NCBI RefSeq assembly: GCF_019216885.1
Contig: NZ_JAAQRC020000001.1
Coordinates: forward strand, 5,025,501-5,089,500
Length of the DNA stretch: 64,000 nt
Reading direction: 5' to 3'
Source: Methylobacterium sp. SyP6R
Lineage (GTDB): Bacteria > Pseudomonadota > Alphaproteobacteria > Rhizobiales > Beijerinckiaceae
In this document: piece by piece, positions 8,144-16,945 of the stretch
Numbering within the stretch: the stretch's first letter is position 1
How the letters are laid out: every line of letters begins with the position of its first letter
Translations under genes and position numbers: made by a program
The notes under the pieces: model-generated
Told to the model about the DNA's origin: nothing
Seen by the model: the letters and a program-made list of their open reading frames with translations, nothing else
Database searches by the model: none

Positions 8144-9215
8144 GGTCCCCAGCAGGTTTCGCAACAGTGGCCGCCGGTTTTGCGAAAGGAACCTGCGACA
8201 CGAACAGAAGCCAAGCGGACGAAGCGTTGGCGTGCCACCGCAAGTCTGCTTGGCCCGCCGCTTCCTGGCGCTGACGGCCCTGTTCCTGGCGCTCCTCGTC
8301 GCCGGAGTGGCGGGCCGGGTGATCTGGTTCGACGCCTACTGGGTCTTTCGCCAGGACCCGCCCTGGCGGGCGGCGACCGGGGGCAACAGCCGCCTCCTCG
8401 ACCGCCAGACCCGCCGGGCCAAGGTGCTGCAGGCGCTGACGCGGCCCTACGACCTCGCGCTGATCGGCTCCTCGACGGTCTATCACGGCCTCGATCCCGC
8501 CGACGTCACGGCTCTCGCACCGAGCCGGGTGTTCAATGCCGGCATCTCGGCGATCATCGCCACGGAGCTGCCGGTGATCGCCGCCATCGTCGCTTCCCGG
8601 GGCCCGGCGCGGGCGACGCTCGGGCTCGACTACTACATGTTCTCCCGCCCCAGCGTGCCGGTGCATCTCGACGAGGCGCTGGCGACACCGAGCGGCCGGC
8701 TCGCCGCCCTGATGGGGAGCGTGCTCGGCCGCTACGCGCTGACCGACAGCCGGCTCGCGGCGGTCGCGGGCGGCGACGATCCGGGCGCCTGGACCCGAAT
8801 GGGTTTTCGCATCACCCCGCCGCTCCCCGCAGAACTGACCCTGGAGAACGACGCCACGCGCCGGCGCACCACCGCGCCGTTCCGGCCCGAGACCCTGGCG
8901 GGCCTCGCGCTCGCGCTGGACCGGCTCTCCGGCCTCGATCTGACGATCTACCTGTCGCCGGTGAGCGACGCGCAGCGGCGGGTGCTCGCCGCGCTCGGGC
9001 TCACCGACGATTTTTCGCGGTGGCGCGAGGCGGTGATGCACCTCTGCGCCGCCCACGGCCGGCCGGTCCTCGACCTCACCGCCCTCGGCGATCCCTACCC
9101 GTTCGATCCGGCGCAAGGCTCGACCCCGGCCTGGCTCGACAACCTGCACTACACGCCGCTGATCGGCCGCCAGGTGCTGGAGCGGCTGGGCTTGCGGCGG
9201 GCGGCGGGGCGGTGA
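8130..9215 (+). CDS. AlgJ/AlgX-like SGNH-fold acyltransferase partner with repeat inserted near N-terminus
   Basis: About 361 residues with one N-terminal membrane anchor (FLALTALFLALLVAGVAG) and a periplasmic SGNH-like domain: the nucleophile region IGSSTVYHGL near residue 113 and the C-terminal Asp/His block DNLHYTP near residue 340. It would complete polysaccharide acylation with the MBOAT protein. The likely native start is the ATG 14 bp before the end of the MBOAT gene (MPASK), giving translational coupling. Residues ~10-42 are then encoded by copy B of the 98-bp palindromic element, inserted in frame ahead of the membrane anchor. Alternatives are GTG or TTG codons inside the element at 8232 and 8250. 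Either way the element now forms the 5' end of the coding region. Confidence 0.75.
   Translation: MPASKVPSRFRNSGRRFCERNLRHEQKPSGRSVGVPPQVCLARRFLALTALFLALLVAGVAGRVIWFDAYWVFRQDPPWRAATGGNSRLLDRQTRRAKVLQALTRPYDLALIGSSTVYHGLDPADVTALAPSRVFNAGISAIIATELPVIAAIVASRGPARATLGLDYYMFSRPSVPVHLDEALATPSGRLAALMGSVLGRYALTDSRLAAVAGGDDPGAWTRMGFRITPPLPAELTLENDATRRRTTAPFRPETLAGLALALDRLSGLDLTIYLSPVSDAQRRVLAALGLTDDFSRWREAVMHLCAAHGRPVLDLTALGDPYPFDPAQGSTPAWLDNLHYTPLIGRQVLERLGLRRAAGR
8157..8254 (+). repeat. 98-bp two-hairpin palindromic element, copy B (5' end of SGNH gene)
   Basis: First hairpin arms TTTCGCAA and TTGCGAAA (8157-8164, 8180-8187). Second hairpin arms CCAAGCGGAC and GTCTGCTTGG (8211-8220, 8244-8253) with an inner GCGTTGGC/GCCACCGC stem. 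It aligns without gaps to copy A at 4211-4308. At three outer-stem positions both partners changed together, so pairing is kept. Confidence 0.85.
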
Positions 9216-9228
9216 GGGGTCGGGAGCC

Positions 9229-10647
9229 TCACCCCACCGACATCGTCAACGGCGGCTGCACCTCCGCCGGGAGCGGCGAGACGTAGCCCTCCGCCCCCGT
9301 CCGGGCCCTGAGATCCGCCTTCGCAGCCTCGCGCAGGTCCCCATCGGTGGCGAGCCGCGCGCCCAATGCCGCCATGGCTTTGGCCACCTGCACCATCGCC
9401 TTGTGGGCGGCCGGCGTCTTGCCCTGCGCCACCACCTGCCAGGTGTGGAACGGGGTGCCCACCGCCACCGTCGGCGCATGGGCCTGGACGGTCGGCACCA
9501 CCCAGCTCACGTCGCCGACATCGGTCGAGCCGATCGCCGGGTTGCGGCGGGCATCGAGCGGCACCAGGAAGTCGGCGAGGGGCGCCTCCGTCACCGGCAG
9601 CCCGATGGTGCGATAGACCGCCGCGATGTCCTGCGGGGAAAGCGTGCCCTGGATCTCACGAGCGAAGGCGCGGTCGGCCTCGTCGAAATGCGGCGTGCCG
9701 AGATCCTCCATCACCCCGTGCAGGGCCTCCTCCAGGGCCGTGTTCCCGACGAGGTTCGAGACCGCGCTGACGACGCGCATCTCCATGGTGGTCTCGGTCA
9801 TCAGGGCCGCGCCCTCGGCGATCTTGCGCACCCGGGCGACGAGGTCGCGCATGCCGGGCAGGTCGCGGGCGCGGATCGAGTAGCGCACGCGGGCATGGGC
9901 CTGGACGACGTTGGGGGCGATGCCGCCGGTCTCGAGATAGGCGTAATGCACCCGCGCGTCGCTCGGCATGTGCTCGCGCATGTAGTTGACGCCGACATTC
10001 ATCAGTTCGACCGCATCGAGGGCCGAGCGCCCGAGATGCGGGGCGGCGGCGGCATGCGCGGCGCGGCCGGTGAACACGAAATCGGCCCGGGTGTTGGCGA
10101 GCGAGAGCGGCGGCGCGACCTCCCAGAAGCTCGACGGGTGCCAGGTGACGGCGGCGTCCGCATCCGAGAACAGGCCCTCGCGCACCATGAAGGCCTTGGC
10201 GGCCCCGCCCTCTTCCGCCGGGCAGCCGTAATAGCGCACGCGGCCCGGCAGCCCCTGCTCGGCGAGCCAGTCCTTCAGGGCGGTGGCGGCGAGGAGCGCC
10301 GCCGACCCGAGCAGGTTGTGCCCGCAGCCATGGCCGTGGCCGCCGGTCTCGACGGGTCTGTGCGCGGCGACGCCCGCCTCCTGGCTCAGGCCCGGCAGCG
10401 CGTCGTACTCGCCGAGGAACGCGATCACCGGACCGCCCTCCCCCGCCTCGCCGATCACCGCGGTCGGGATGCCGGCGGCGCCTTCCGTCACGCGAAAACC
10501 CTGGTGGCGCAATTCGGCGGCATGCGCCGCGGCCGAGCGCGCTTCCGTATAGCAGACCTCCGGCATGCCCCAGACCTCGTCCGAGAGGGCGATCAGCCGG
10601 GCCTTGTGGGTGTCGACCTGGCGCCAGACGGCGTTGCGGTTGTCCAT
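9229..10647 (-). CDS. M20-family amidohydrolase (AbgB-like)
   Basis: A 472-residue metallopeptidase/amidohydrolase of family M20D, cytoplasmic, likely removing an acyl or aminobenzoyl-type group from an amino acid or dipeptide. Metal-site motifs seen: GEYDALPG, GHGHGCGHN and CPAEEGG; a dimerisation/lid domain follows (FTGRAAHAAAAPHLGRSALDA, the M20 'substrate His' motif); ASGSTD-like GSTDVGDVSW sits near the C-terminus. The insert-rich length and the sequence GHGHGCGHNLLG point to the p-aminobenzoyl-glutamate hydrolase/AbgB group. A strong AGGAGGAACCCCC precedes the ATG. The gene is divergent from a peptide-type ABC importer, suggesting that the importer brings in its substrate. Confidence 0.88.
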   Translation of the reverse strand: MDNRNAVWRQVDTHKARLIALSDEVWGMPEVCYTEARSAAAHAAELRHQGFRVTEGAAGIPTAVIGEAGEGGPVIAFLGEYDALPGLSQEAGVAAHRPVETGGHGHGCGHNLLGSAALLAATALKDWLAEQGLPGRVRYYGCPAEEGGAAKAFMVREGLFSDADAAVTWHPSSFWEVAPPLSLANTRADFVFTGRAAHAAAAPHLGRSALDAVELMNVGVNYMREHMPSDARVHYAYLETGGIAPNVVQAHARVRYSIRARDLPGMRDLVARVRKIAEGAALMTETTMEMRVVSAVSNLVGNTALEEALHGVMEDLGTPHFDEADRAFAREIQGTLSPQDIAAVYRTIGLPVTEAPLADFLVPLDARRNPAIGSTDVGDVSWVVPTVQAHAPTVAVGTPFHTWQVVAQGKTPAAHKAMVQVAKAMAALGARLATDGDLREAAKADLRARTGAEGYVSPLPAEVQPPLTMSVG

Positions 10648-10872
10648 GGGGGTTCCTCCTTGCGCCCGAGCCTCATGCACGGAGCCTGCCGGCTCAAGCG
10701 CGGCGGGAGCGGATGTGGCGCGCGAATTGCGAATGGCTGTGGGAATGGCTGTGGGTCTAACGGCTCGGAGGCCGAATGCCCCGGGGCAACGATTTTCAGT
10801 GGCTTGCGGACCGGGAGCGCGGGCGCGATGGTGCCTGTCAGTTTCTCGAGCCAGCCAGAAGGGTGAGCGTCC

Positions 10873-12666
10873 ATGACCGAGCATGACCTGCGCACGATGA
10901 TCGGCGAGGTGAAGGACGGGAGCCTGTCGCGGCGCGGTTTCGTTCGGCGGATGCTGGCGCTCGGACTCACCGCTCCGATGGCCGGGATGATGCTGGCCCA
11001 GAACGGCGTCGCCTTCGCGGCGAATGCCTTGCGGGATGCCTACAAGCCGACCAAGGCCGGCGGCGGCGGGCCGCTGAAGCTGCTGTTCTGGCAGGCCGCG
11101 ACGCTCATCAACCCGCATTTCGCCATCGGCACCAAGGACCAGGAAGGCTCGCGCATCTTCTACGAGCCGCTGGCGGCCTGGGACGCCGACGGCAACCTCT
11201 TCCCGATCCTGGCGGCCGAGATCCCCTCCAAGGAGAATGGCGGTGTGGCGGCCGACGGCCGCTCGGTGACCTGGAAGCTGAAGCCGAACGTGAAGTGGCA
11301 CGACGGCAAGCCCTTCACCGCCGACGACGTGGTCTTCACCGCCGAATACGCCGCCAACCCGGCCACCGCCGCGGTGACGAGCGGCAGCTACATCAACGTC
11401 AAGGTCGAGAAAGTCGACGACCTGACGGTGAAGCTCTCCTTCAAGGAGCCGACGCCGTTCTGGGCCGATGCCTTCGTGTCGAGCGCCGGGATGGTCATCC
11501 CCAAGCACATCTTCGCGGATTATATCGGCGACAAGTCCCGCGACGCGCCGGCCAACCTCGCCCCGGTCGGCACCGGGCCGTACAAGTTCAGCGAGTTCCG
11601 CCCCGGCGACACCCTGCGCGGGGTGCGCAACCCCGATTACCACGTGCCGAACCGGCCGTTCTTCGACTCGATCGAGATGAAGGGCGGCGGCGACGCCGTC
11701 TCGGCCGCCCGCGCCGTGCTGCAGACCGGCGAATACGATTACGCCTGGAACATGCAGGTCGAGGACGAGATCCTCAAGCGGCTCGAGGCCGAGGGCAAGG
11801 GCCGGGTCACCATGGAATACGGGGGCAACCTCGAATTCCTGCTGCTGAACGCCACCGATCCGAACGTCGAGGTCGACGGCGAGCGCGCCTCGCTCAAGAC
11901 CAAGCATCCGGCCTTCTCGGATCCGGCGGTGCGCAAGGCGATGAACCTGCTCGTCAACCGGGCGGCGATCCAGCAATACATCTACGGCCGCACGGGGCGG
12001 GCCACCGCCAACGTCTTCAACGGCCCGGCGCCCTTCGTCTCGAAGAACACCTCCTTCGCCTTCGAGCCCGACAAGGCGGCGCAGATCCTCGAAGACGCCG
12101 GCTGGAAGAAAGGGGGCGACGGCATCCGCGCCAAGGACGGCAAGAAGCTGAAGTTCGTCTTCCAGACCTCGATCAACGCCCCGCGCCAGAAGACCCAGGC
12201 GATCATCAAGCAAGCGGCCCAGAAGGCCGGCATCGAGATGGAGCTGAAATCGGTTCCCGGCTCGGTATTCTTCTCCTCGGACGTGGCGAACCCGGATACC
12301 TATCCGCATTTCTACGCCGACATGGAGATGTATACCTGGAACATGACGCAGGCCGATCCGGCGGTGTTCGCCCTGCAATACGTGTCCTGGGAGGCCGCCA
12401 CCAAGGCCAACAAGTGGCAGGGCCGCAACATCTGCCGGATGCAGAACCCGGAGGTCGATGCCTGCTACCGCGCGGCGCAGGGCGAGCTCGACCTCGTCAA
12501 GCGCGCCGCCCTGTTCGTCAAGATGAACGACCTGGTGGTGGCCGATTACGTCCTGCCGCTGCTCCACCGCGCCCAGGTCTCGGCAATCAACGGCAAGCTC
12601 CAGGCGCCCGCGACCGGCTGGGACAACTCGCTGACCTTCCTGGCCGAGTGGTACAAGCAGGCTTAA
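10873..12666 (+). CDS. ABC transporter substrate-binding protein, peptide family 5 (Tat-exported)
   Basis: A 597-residue periplasmic binding protein for peptides or peptide-like solutes. Residues ~18-50 form a twin-arginine signal (LSRRGFVRRMLALG, then a hydrophobic stretch ending near VAFAAN), so it is probably exported folded by Tat. Family-5 features are present: VTWKLKPNVKWHDGKPFTADDVVFT, LKHPAFSDPAVRKAMNLLVNR-like segments and GTGPYKFSEF. Stop and next start are 10 bp apart, followed by two permeases and a double ATPase, making a full importer. The M20 amidohydrolase is divergently transcribed from a 225-bp intergenic region, so co-regulation is plausible. The ligand is unknown. Confidence 0.92.
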   Translation: MTEHDLRTMIGEVKDGSLSRRGFVRRMLALGLTAPMAGMMLAQNGVAFAANALRDAYKPTKAGGGGPLKLLFWQAATLINPHFAIGTKDQEGSRIFYEPLAAWDADGNLFPILAAEIPSKENGGVAADGRSVTWKLKPNVKWHDGKPFTADDVVFTAEYAANPATAAVTSGSYINVKVEKVDDLTVKLSFKEPTPFWADAFVSSAGMVIPKHIFADYIGDKSRDAPANLAPVGTGPYKFSEFRPGDTLRGVRNPDYHVPNRPFFDSIEMKGGGDAVSAARAVLQTGEYDYAWNMQVEDEILKRLEAEGKGRVTMEYGGNLEFLLLNATDPNVEVDGERASLKTKHPAFSDPAVRKAMNLLVNRAAIQQYIYGRTGRATANVFNGPAPFVSKNTSFAFEPDKAAQILEDAGWKKGGDGIRAKDGKKLKFVFQTSINAPRQKTQAIIKQAAQKAGIEMELKSVPGSVFFSSDVANPDTYPHFYADMEMYTWNMTQADPAVFALQYVSWEAATKANKWQGRNICRMQNPEVDACYRAAQGELDLVKRAALFVKMNDLVVADYVLPLLHRAQVSAINGKLQAPATGWDNSLTFLAEWYKQA

Positions 12667-12676
12667 AAGACCACAG

Positions 12677-13636
12677 ATGGGAGCCTATCTCCTCCGCCGC
12701 CTCCTGATCGCGATCCCGAGCCTGCTCGGGATCAGCCTCATCCTGTTCACCGTCCTGGCGCTCGCGCCGGGCGACCCGTTCGGGGAACTCGCCACCAACC
12801 CCAACGTGCCGCCCAAGGTGCGCGAGGCGCTGCGGTTAAAATTCGGCCTCGATGACCCGATCCTGGTGCGCTACCTGCACTGGCTGACGGCGATGCTCCA
12901 GGGCGACTGGGGTTTCTCCTTCGCCAGCCGGGTGAACGTCGACGAACTGATCCTGCAACGCCTGCCCACCACCCTGTTCGTGGTCGGCTCGTCGCAGGTC
13001 CTGGCGCTCCTCATCGCCGTGCCGGTCGGCATCCTGGCGGCGATCCGGCCCTACTCGGTCTTCGATCAGGTGGCGAACACGCTGGCCTTCATCGGCTTCT
13101 CGCTGCCGACCTTCTTCACCGGCCTGCTGTTCATCCTGCTGTTCAGCCTCACGCTCGACTGGCTGCCCTTCGTCTACCAGGCCGATATCTCCGCCACCGG
13201 CTGGCGCTGGGCCTGGGAGCATGTCCGGCAGGCGATCATGCCGGTCTGCGTCCTCGGCTTCTTCCAGGCCGCCTCCTATACCCGCTACGTCCGCGCCTCG
13301 GTCCTCGACGTGGCGCGCCTCGACTACGTCACCACCGCCCGGGCCAAGGGCCTGTCGGACGGCACCGTCACGGTCCGCCACATCGCCCGCAACGCGCTGA
13401 TCCCGGTCGTGACGCTGGTGGCGCTCCAGATCCCGGCGGTGTTCGGCGGCGCCATCGTCACCGAGCAGATCTTCCGGATTCCCGGGATCGGCTCGCTCCT
13501 CATCAACGCGATGCTCGCCAACGACACGCCGGTGGTGATGGCCGTCACCTTCGTGTTCGCCTGCCTCGTCGTCCTGTTCAACCTCGTCGCGGACCTCCTC
13601 TATGGCTGGCTCGACCCTCGCATCTCCTACCGCTGA
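12677..13636 (+). CDS. Peptide ABC transporter permease, DppB/GsiC type
   Basis: A 319-residue inner-membrane permease with six predicted helices. It begins YLLRRLLIAIPSLLGISLILF, typical of DppB-type proteins, and carries the cytoplasmic coupling (EAA) segment DYVTTARAKGLSDGTVTVRHIARNALIP. It is the first of two permeases and its last 35 bp overlap the start of the second, so the two are probably translated together in a 1:1 ratio. It forms the membrane channel with the next gene product, energised by the double ATPase downstream. Confidence 0.93.
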   Translation: MGAYLLRRLLIAIPSLLGISLILFTVLALAPGDPFGELATNPNVPPKVREALRLKFGLDDPILVRYLHWLTAMLQGDWGFSFASRVNVDELILQRLPTTLFVVGSSQVLALLIAVPVGILAAIRPYSVFDQVANTLAFIGFSLPTFFTGLLFILLFSLTLDWLPFVYQADISATGWRWAWEHVRQAIMPVCVLGFFQAASYTRYVRASVLDVARLDYVTTARAKGLSDGTVTVRHIARNALIPVVTLVALQIPAVFGGAIVTEQIFRIPGIGSLLINAMLANDTPVVMAVTFVFACLVVLFNLVADLLYGWLDPRISYR

Positions 13637-14528
13637 GGCGGCGCCCGCGCCGCCGGCGGTCTCGGGGCGGGACACCTGGCGGCGCTTCCGCCGCCACCGC
13701 CTCGCGGTCGTCAGCGTCGGGGTGCTGGGCCTGCTGGTGCTCGCGGTCCTCGTCGGCGGCTGGGTCTGGCCGGTGGCGATCGACGACATCGACTTCGCCG
13801 CCACCCTCCAGGGCCCGTCCTGGGCCCATCCGCTCGGCACCGACGACCTCGGCCAGGACCTGCTCGCCCGGATGATCTATGGCGGACGCATCTCGCTCGC
13901 CGTCGGTTTTGCCGCCATGGTGGTGGCGACCTTCGTCGGCGTGGTGGTCGGCGCGCTCGCCGGCATGTCGCGGCGCTTCCTCGACCCGTTCCTGATGTGG
14001 CTGACCGACCTGTTCCTGTCGCTGCCGCAGCTGCCGCTCCTGCTCCTCATCATCTACCTGTTCCGCGATCAGCTGAAGCAGCTCTTCGGCGTCGAGGGCG
14101 GCGTCTTCGTGATGATCGTCGCGGTGATCGGCGGCCTGCGCTGGATGCCGGTGGCCCGCCTCGTGCGGGCGCAGTTCCTGTCCTTGCGCGAGAAGGAATT
14201 CGTGGAAGCCGCGCGCTCGCAGGGCGCGACCGCCTGGCACCTCGTCACCCGCCACATCCTGCCGAACGCGATCGGCCCGGTCATCGTCGCGGCGACGATC
14301 GAGGTGTCTTCGGCGATCATCGCCGAATCGACCCTGTCGTTCTTAGGCCTCGGCTTCCCGCCCGACATCCCGACCTGGGGCCGGCTCCTCTACGACGCCA
14401 AGGACCACCTCGACGTGGCGCCGCACTGGGCGCTGTTTCCGGGCGCCGCGATCTTCCTGACCGTCCTGTCGATCAACTTCATCGGCGATGGGCTCCGCGA
14501 CGCCCTCGACCCGCGGCGGGTCTTGTGA
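13602..14528 (+). CDS. Peptide ABC transporter permease, DppC/GsiD type
   Basis: A 308-residue second permease of the importer. Residues ~25-35 (TWRRFRRHRLAVVSVGVLG) are the DppC N-terminal signature; a periplasmic segment has HPLGTDDLGQDLLARMIYGGR, and the coupling segment is EFVEAARSQGATAWHLVTRHILPN. The ATG used lies inside the previous gene, with an out-of-frame overlap of 35 bp; a later start would remove the Ala/Pro-rich N-terminal tail only. Between this gene and the ATPase gene lies a ~140-bp palindromic repeat, which may lower downstream expression or act as an mRNA stabiliser. Confidence 0.93.
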   Translation: MAGSTLASPTAEAAPAPPAVSGRDTWRRFRRHRLAVVSVGVLGLLVLAVLVGGWVWPVAIDDIDFAATLQGPSWAHPLGTDDLGQDLLARMIYGGRISLAVGFAAMVVATFVGVVVGALAGMSRRFLDPFLMWLTDLFLSLPQLPLLLLIIYLFRDQLKQLFGVEGGVFVMIVAVIGGLRWMPVARLVRAQFLSLREKEFVEAARSQGATAWHLVTRHILPNAIGPVIVAATIEVSSAIIAESTLSFLGLGFPPDIPTWGRLLYDAKDHLDVAPHWALFPGAAIFLTVLSINFIGDGLRDALDPRRVL

Positions 14529-14547
14529 CGGCAGGCTTCGCCTGGAT

Positions 14548-14690
14548 TCCCACCCTGGACCTCATCCTGAGGTGCTGGGCGATCGCAGATCGCGCAGCCT
14601 CGAAGGAGGCCTCCAGATCCCTCGGAGACCACGGGAGGTCTCCTTCGAGGCTCGCTCCGCTCGCACCTCAGGATGAGGTCGCGGGTGGGA
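14548..14690. repeat. ~140-bp palindromic intergenic repeat, copy R1
   Basis: Ends are inverted repeats: TCCCACCC...ACCTCATCCTGAGGTGC on the left and GCACCTCAGGATGAGGT...GGGTGGGA on the right. Each arm holds its own small palindrome (ACCTCA/TGAGGT), and inner arms CCTCGAAGGAG / CTCCTTCGAGG pair again. Other copies are at 16639-16771, 24359-24495 and 58191-58333. It sits within the peptide-importer operon. Confidence 0.9.
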
Positions 14691-14715
14691 GAGTGCGTGA
14701 GCAGGGTAGCCCACG

Positions 14716-16584
14716 ATGACGCCTACAAGTCACTCCCGCCCGATCCTCTCGGTCCAGGACCTCACCGTCGCGTTCCGCTCCGAGCAGGCCTGGCGCCCGG
14801 TGGTGCACGGCGTCTCGTTCGACATCGGCCCGAAGGAGACCGTCGCCCTCGTCGGCGAATCGGGTTCAGGGAAAAGCGTCACCGCGATGTCGATCATGCG
14901 GCTCACCCCGCGCGACGCGACCCGGACCGGCGGCCGGGTGCTGCTGGAAGGCCGCGACCTCCTGCGCCTGCCCGACGCCGAGATGCGGCGCATCCGCGGC
15001 GACGACGTCGCGATGATCTTCCAGGAGCCGATGACGAGCCTCAACCCGGTCCTCACCGTCGGCTTCCAGATCGGCGAGGCCCTGCGGCTCCACCGCGGGA
15101 TGTCGCACAGCGAGGCCGAGGCCGAAACCGTCCGGCTGTTCGACAAGGTGCGGATCCCCGCCGCCGCCTCGCGGGTGCACGATTACCCGCACCGCTTCTC
15201 CGGCGGCATGCGCCAGCGGGTGATGATCGCCATGGCGCTGGCCTGCCGGCCGAAGCTCCTGATCGCCGACGAGCCGACCACGGCGCTGGACGTGACGATC
15301 CAGGCCCAGATCCTCGACCTCATCAAGCTCCTCCAGGAGGAGGAGGGCATGTCGGTCCTGTTCATCACCCACGACATGGGGGTGGTGGCCGAGATCGCCG
15401 ACCGCACCGTGGTGATGGTCGACGGGCGCGCCGTCGAGACGGGGGCGACCGAACAGATCTTCCGCCGCCCGGCCCACCCTTACAGCCGCGCGCTGCTCGC
15501 CGCCGTGCCGACCCTCGGGGCGATGAAGGGCCAGCCGCACCCGGCCCGCTTCCCGATCGTCGACCGCAAAACCGGCGAGCCGGAAGCCGCGCCGCCGCTG
15601 CCCGACACGGTGCGGGAGGGCGAGCGCCCGGTACTGGAGGTGAAGGGCCTCACCACCCGCTTCGACATCCGCGGCGGCCTGCTCTCGCGGGTGCGCGGCC
15701 GGGTCCACGCGGTCGAGAACGTGTCCTTCGCGGTAAGGGCGGGCGAGACCCTGGCCCTCGTCGGCGAGTCGGGCTGCGGCAAGTCCACCACCGGCCGCTC
15801 GGTGCTGCGGCTGATCGAGCCGGTCGCCGGCGCGGTGCTCCTCGACGGCGAGGACGTGCTCGGCCTGTCGCCCGCCGCCCTGCGCGCCACACGCCGGCGG
15901 ATGCAGATGATCTTCCAGGATCCCTTCGCCAGCCTCGATCCGCGCATGAGCGTCGGCGCGGCCATCGCCGAGCCCCTGCTGATCAACCGTCTCTGCTCAC
16001 GATCGGAGGCCCGCGAGCGCGCCGCCGACCTGCTGCGACGGGTCGGCCTCAAGCCCGAGATGGCCGGCCGCTTCCCGCACGAATTCTCCGGCGGCCAGCG
16101 CCAGCGCATCTGCATCGCCCGGACGCTCGCGCTCGAACCCCGGCTGATCGTGGCGGACGAATCGGTCTCGGCCCTCGACGTGTCGGTGAAGGCGCAGGTG
16201 GTGAACCTGATGCTCGACCTCCAGGCCTCGCTGGGCCTCGCCTACCTGTTCATCTCGCACGACATGGCGGTGGTGGAGCGGGTCAGCCACCGGGTCGCCG
16301 TGATGTATCTCGGCGAGATCGTCGAGATCGGCCCCCGCGCGGCGATCTTCGGCGCGCCCCAGCATCCGTACACGAAGAAGCTGATCGCCGCCGTGCCCGT
16401 CCCCGATCCGGGGCGGCGCCGGCAGCTGCACGCGGTGCGCAGCGACGAGATCAAGAGCCCGATCCGCCCGGTCGATTACGTGCCGCCGGAGCGGCCGTAC
16501 CGGGAGGTCTCGCCGGGGCATGTGGTGCAGGTCTGGGGGCCGGAATGGGAGGCACCGGCTGTGGCGGCGGTCGCGGTGGCGTGA
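14716..16584 (+). CDS. Peptide ABC transporter, fused double ATP-binding protein (GsiA/DppDF-like)
   Basis: A 622-residue tandem ATPase that powers the two permeases upstream. Domain 1 (residues ~1-265) has Walker A GESGSGKS at 47-54, signature [15 protein letters not shown] and Walker [13 protein letters not shown]. Domain 2 (~305-575) has Walker A GESGCGKS near 350, signature [19 protein letters not shown] and Walker [13 protein letters not shown]. Each ends in the oligopeptide-transporter tail with [12 protein letters not shown] or [12 protein letters not shown]. The fusion corresponds to separate DppD and DppF in many bacteria and to GsiA in E. coli. It is separated from the permease gene only by repeat R1, so it most likely belongs to the same operon. 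Confidence 0.93.
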   Translation: MTPTSHSRPILSVQDLTVAFRSEQAWRPVVHGVSFDIGPKETVALVGESGSGKSVTAMSIMRLTPRDATRTGGRVLLEGRDLLRLPDAEMRRIRGDDVAMIFQEPMTSLNPVLTVGFQIGEALRLHRGMSHSEAEAETVRLFDKVRIPAAASRVHDYPHRFSGGMRQRVMIAMALACRPKLLIADEPTTALDVTIQAQILDLIKLLQEEEGMSVLFITHDMGVVAEIADRTVVMVDGRAVETGATEQIFRRPAHPYSRALLAAVPTLGAMKGQPHPARFPIVDRKTGEPEAAPPLPDTVREGERPVLEVKGLTTRFDIRGGLLSRVRGRVHAVENVSFAVRAGETLALVGESGCGKSTTGRSVLRLIEPVAGAVLLDGEDVLGLSPAALRATRRRMQMIFQDPFASLDPRMSVGAAIAEPLLINRLCSRSEARERAADLLRRVGLKPEMAGRFPHEFSGGQRQRICIARTLALEPRLIVADESVSALDVSVKAQVVNLMLDLQASLGLAYLFISHDMAVVERVSHRVAVMYLGEIVEIGPRAAIFGAPQHPYTKKLIAAVPVPDPGRRRQLHAVRSDEIKSPIRPVDYVPPERPYREVSPGHVVQVWGPEWEAPAVAAVAVA

Positions 16585-16638
16585 GCGATTCGGTAGCTCA
16601 GCGCTTCTAAACCCTGCCGTGGACGGAAAAACCTTCTT

Positions 16639-16771
16639 TCCTACCCTCGACCTCATCCTGAGGTGCTACCGGAGGGAGCCTAGAAGGAGGGATCCAGAAG
16701 TCTCCGAGATCCTTGGAGCCCTCCTTCGAGGCTCCCTCCGGTCGCACCTCAGGATGAGGTCGCGAATGGGA
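16639..16771. repeat. ~140-bp palindromic intergenic repeat, copy R2
   Basis: Same outer arms as R1 (ACCTCATCCTGAGGTGC / GCACCTCAGGATGAGGT) with a diverged centre whose arms still pair (GGAGGGAGCCT / AGGCTCCCTCC). It lies between the convergent ends of the ABC ATPase gene and the hemY-like gene. The rest of the 16585-16945 gap holds a smaller hairpin with CCCGGG arms at 16858-16883, and nothing else was recognised. Confidence 0.88.
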
Positions 16772-16945
16772 TGTTTCTTGGAGGTGATCGACCTGGAGAG
16801 TATGTCTTCAGAGGCGAATGCGCCCCGCTCGATCGTCGCCCACCTGAGGTTATGGAACCCGGGCTCCGCTGCGCGGCCCCGGGATGATCAGGTGTCTGTC
16901 AGGCACGTCCAGCGGATCGGCTCCGTCAAGGCAGGATGGTCGCGC

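Noticed and set aside
9229..12567. A 1112-codon minus-strand open frame covering the M20 gene and the antisense of the binding protein
   Set aside because: Only the part up to the ATG at 10647 resembles a protein family; the rest is antisense to a clear substrate-binding protein and has the repetitive look of high-GC shadow frames.
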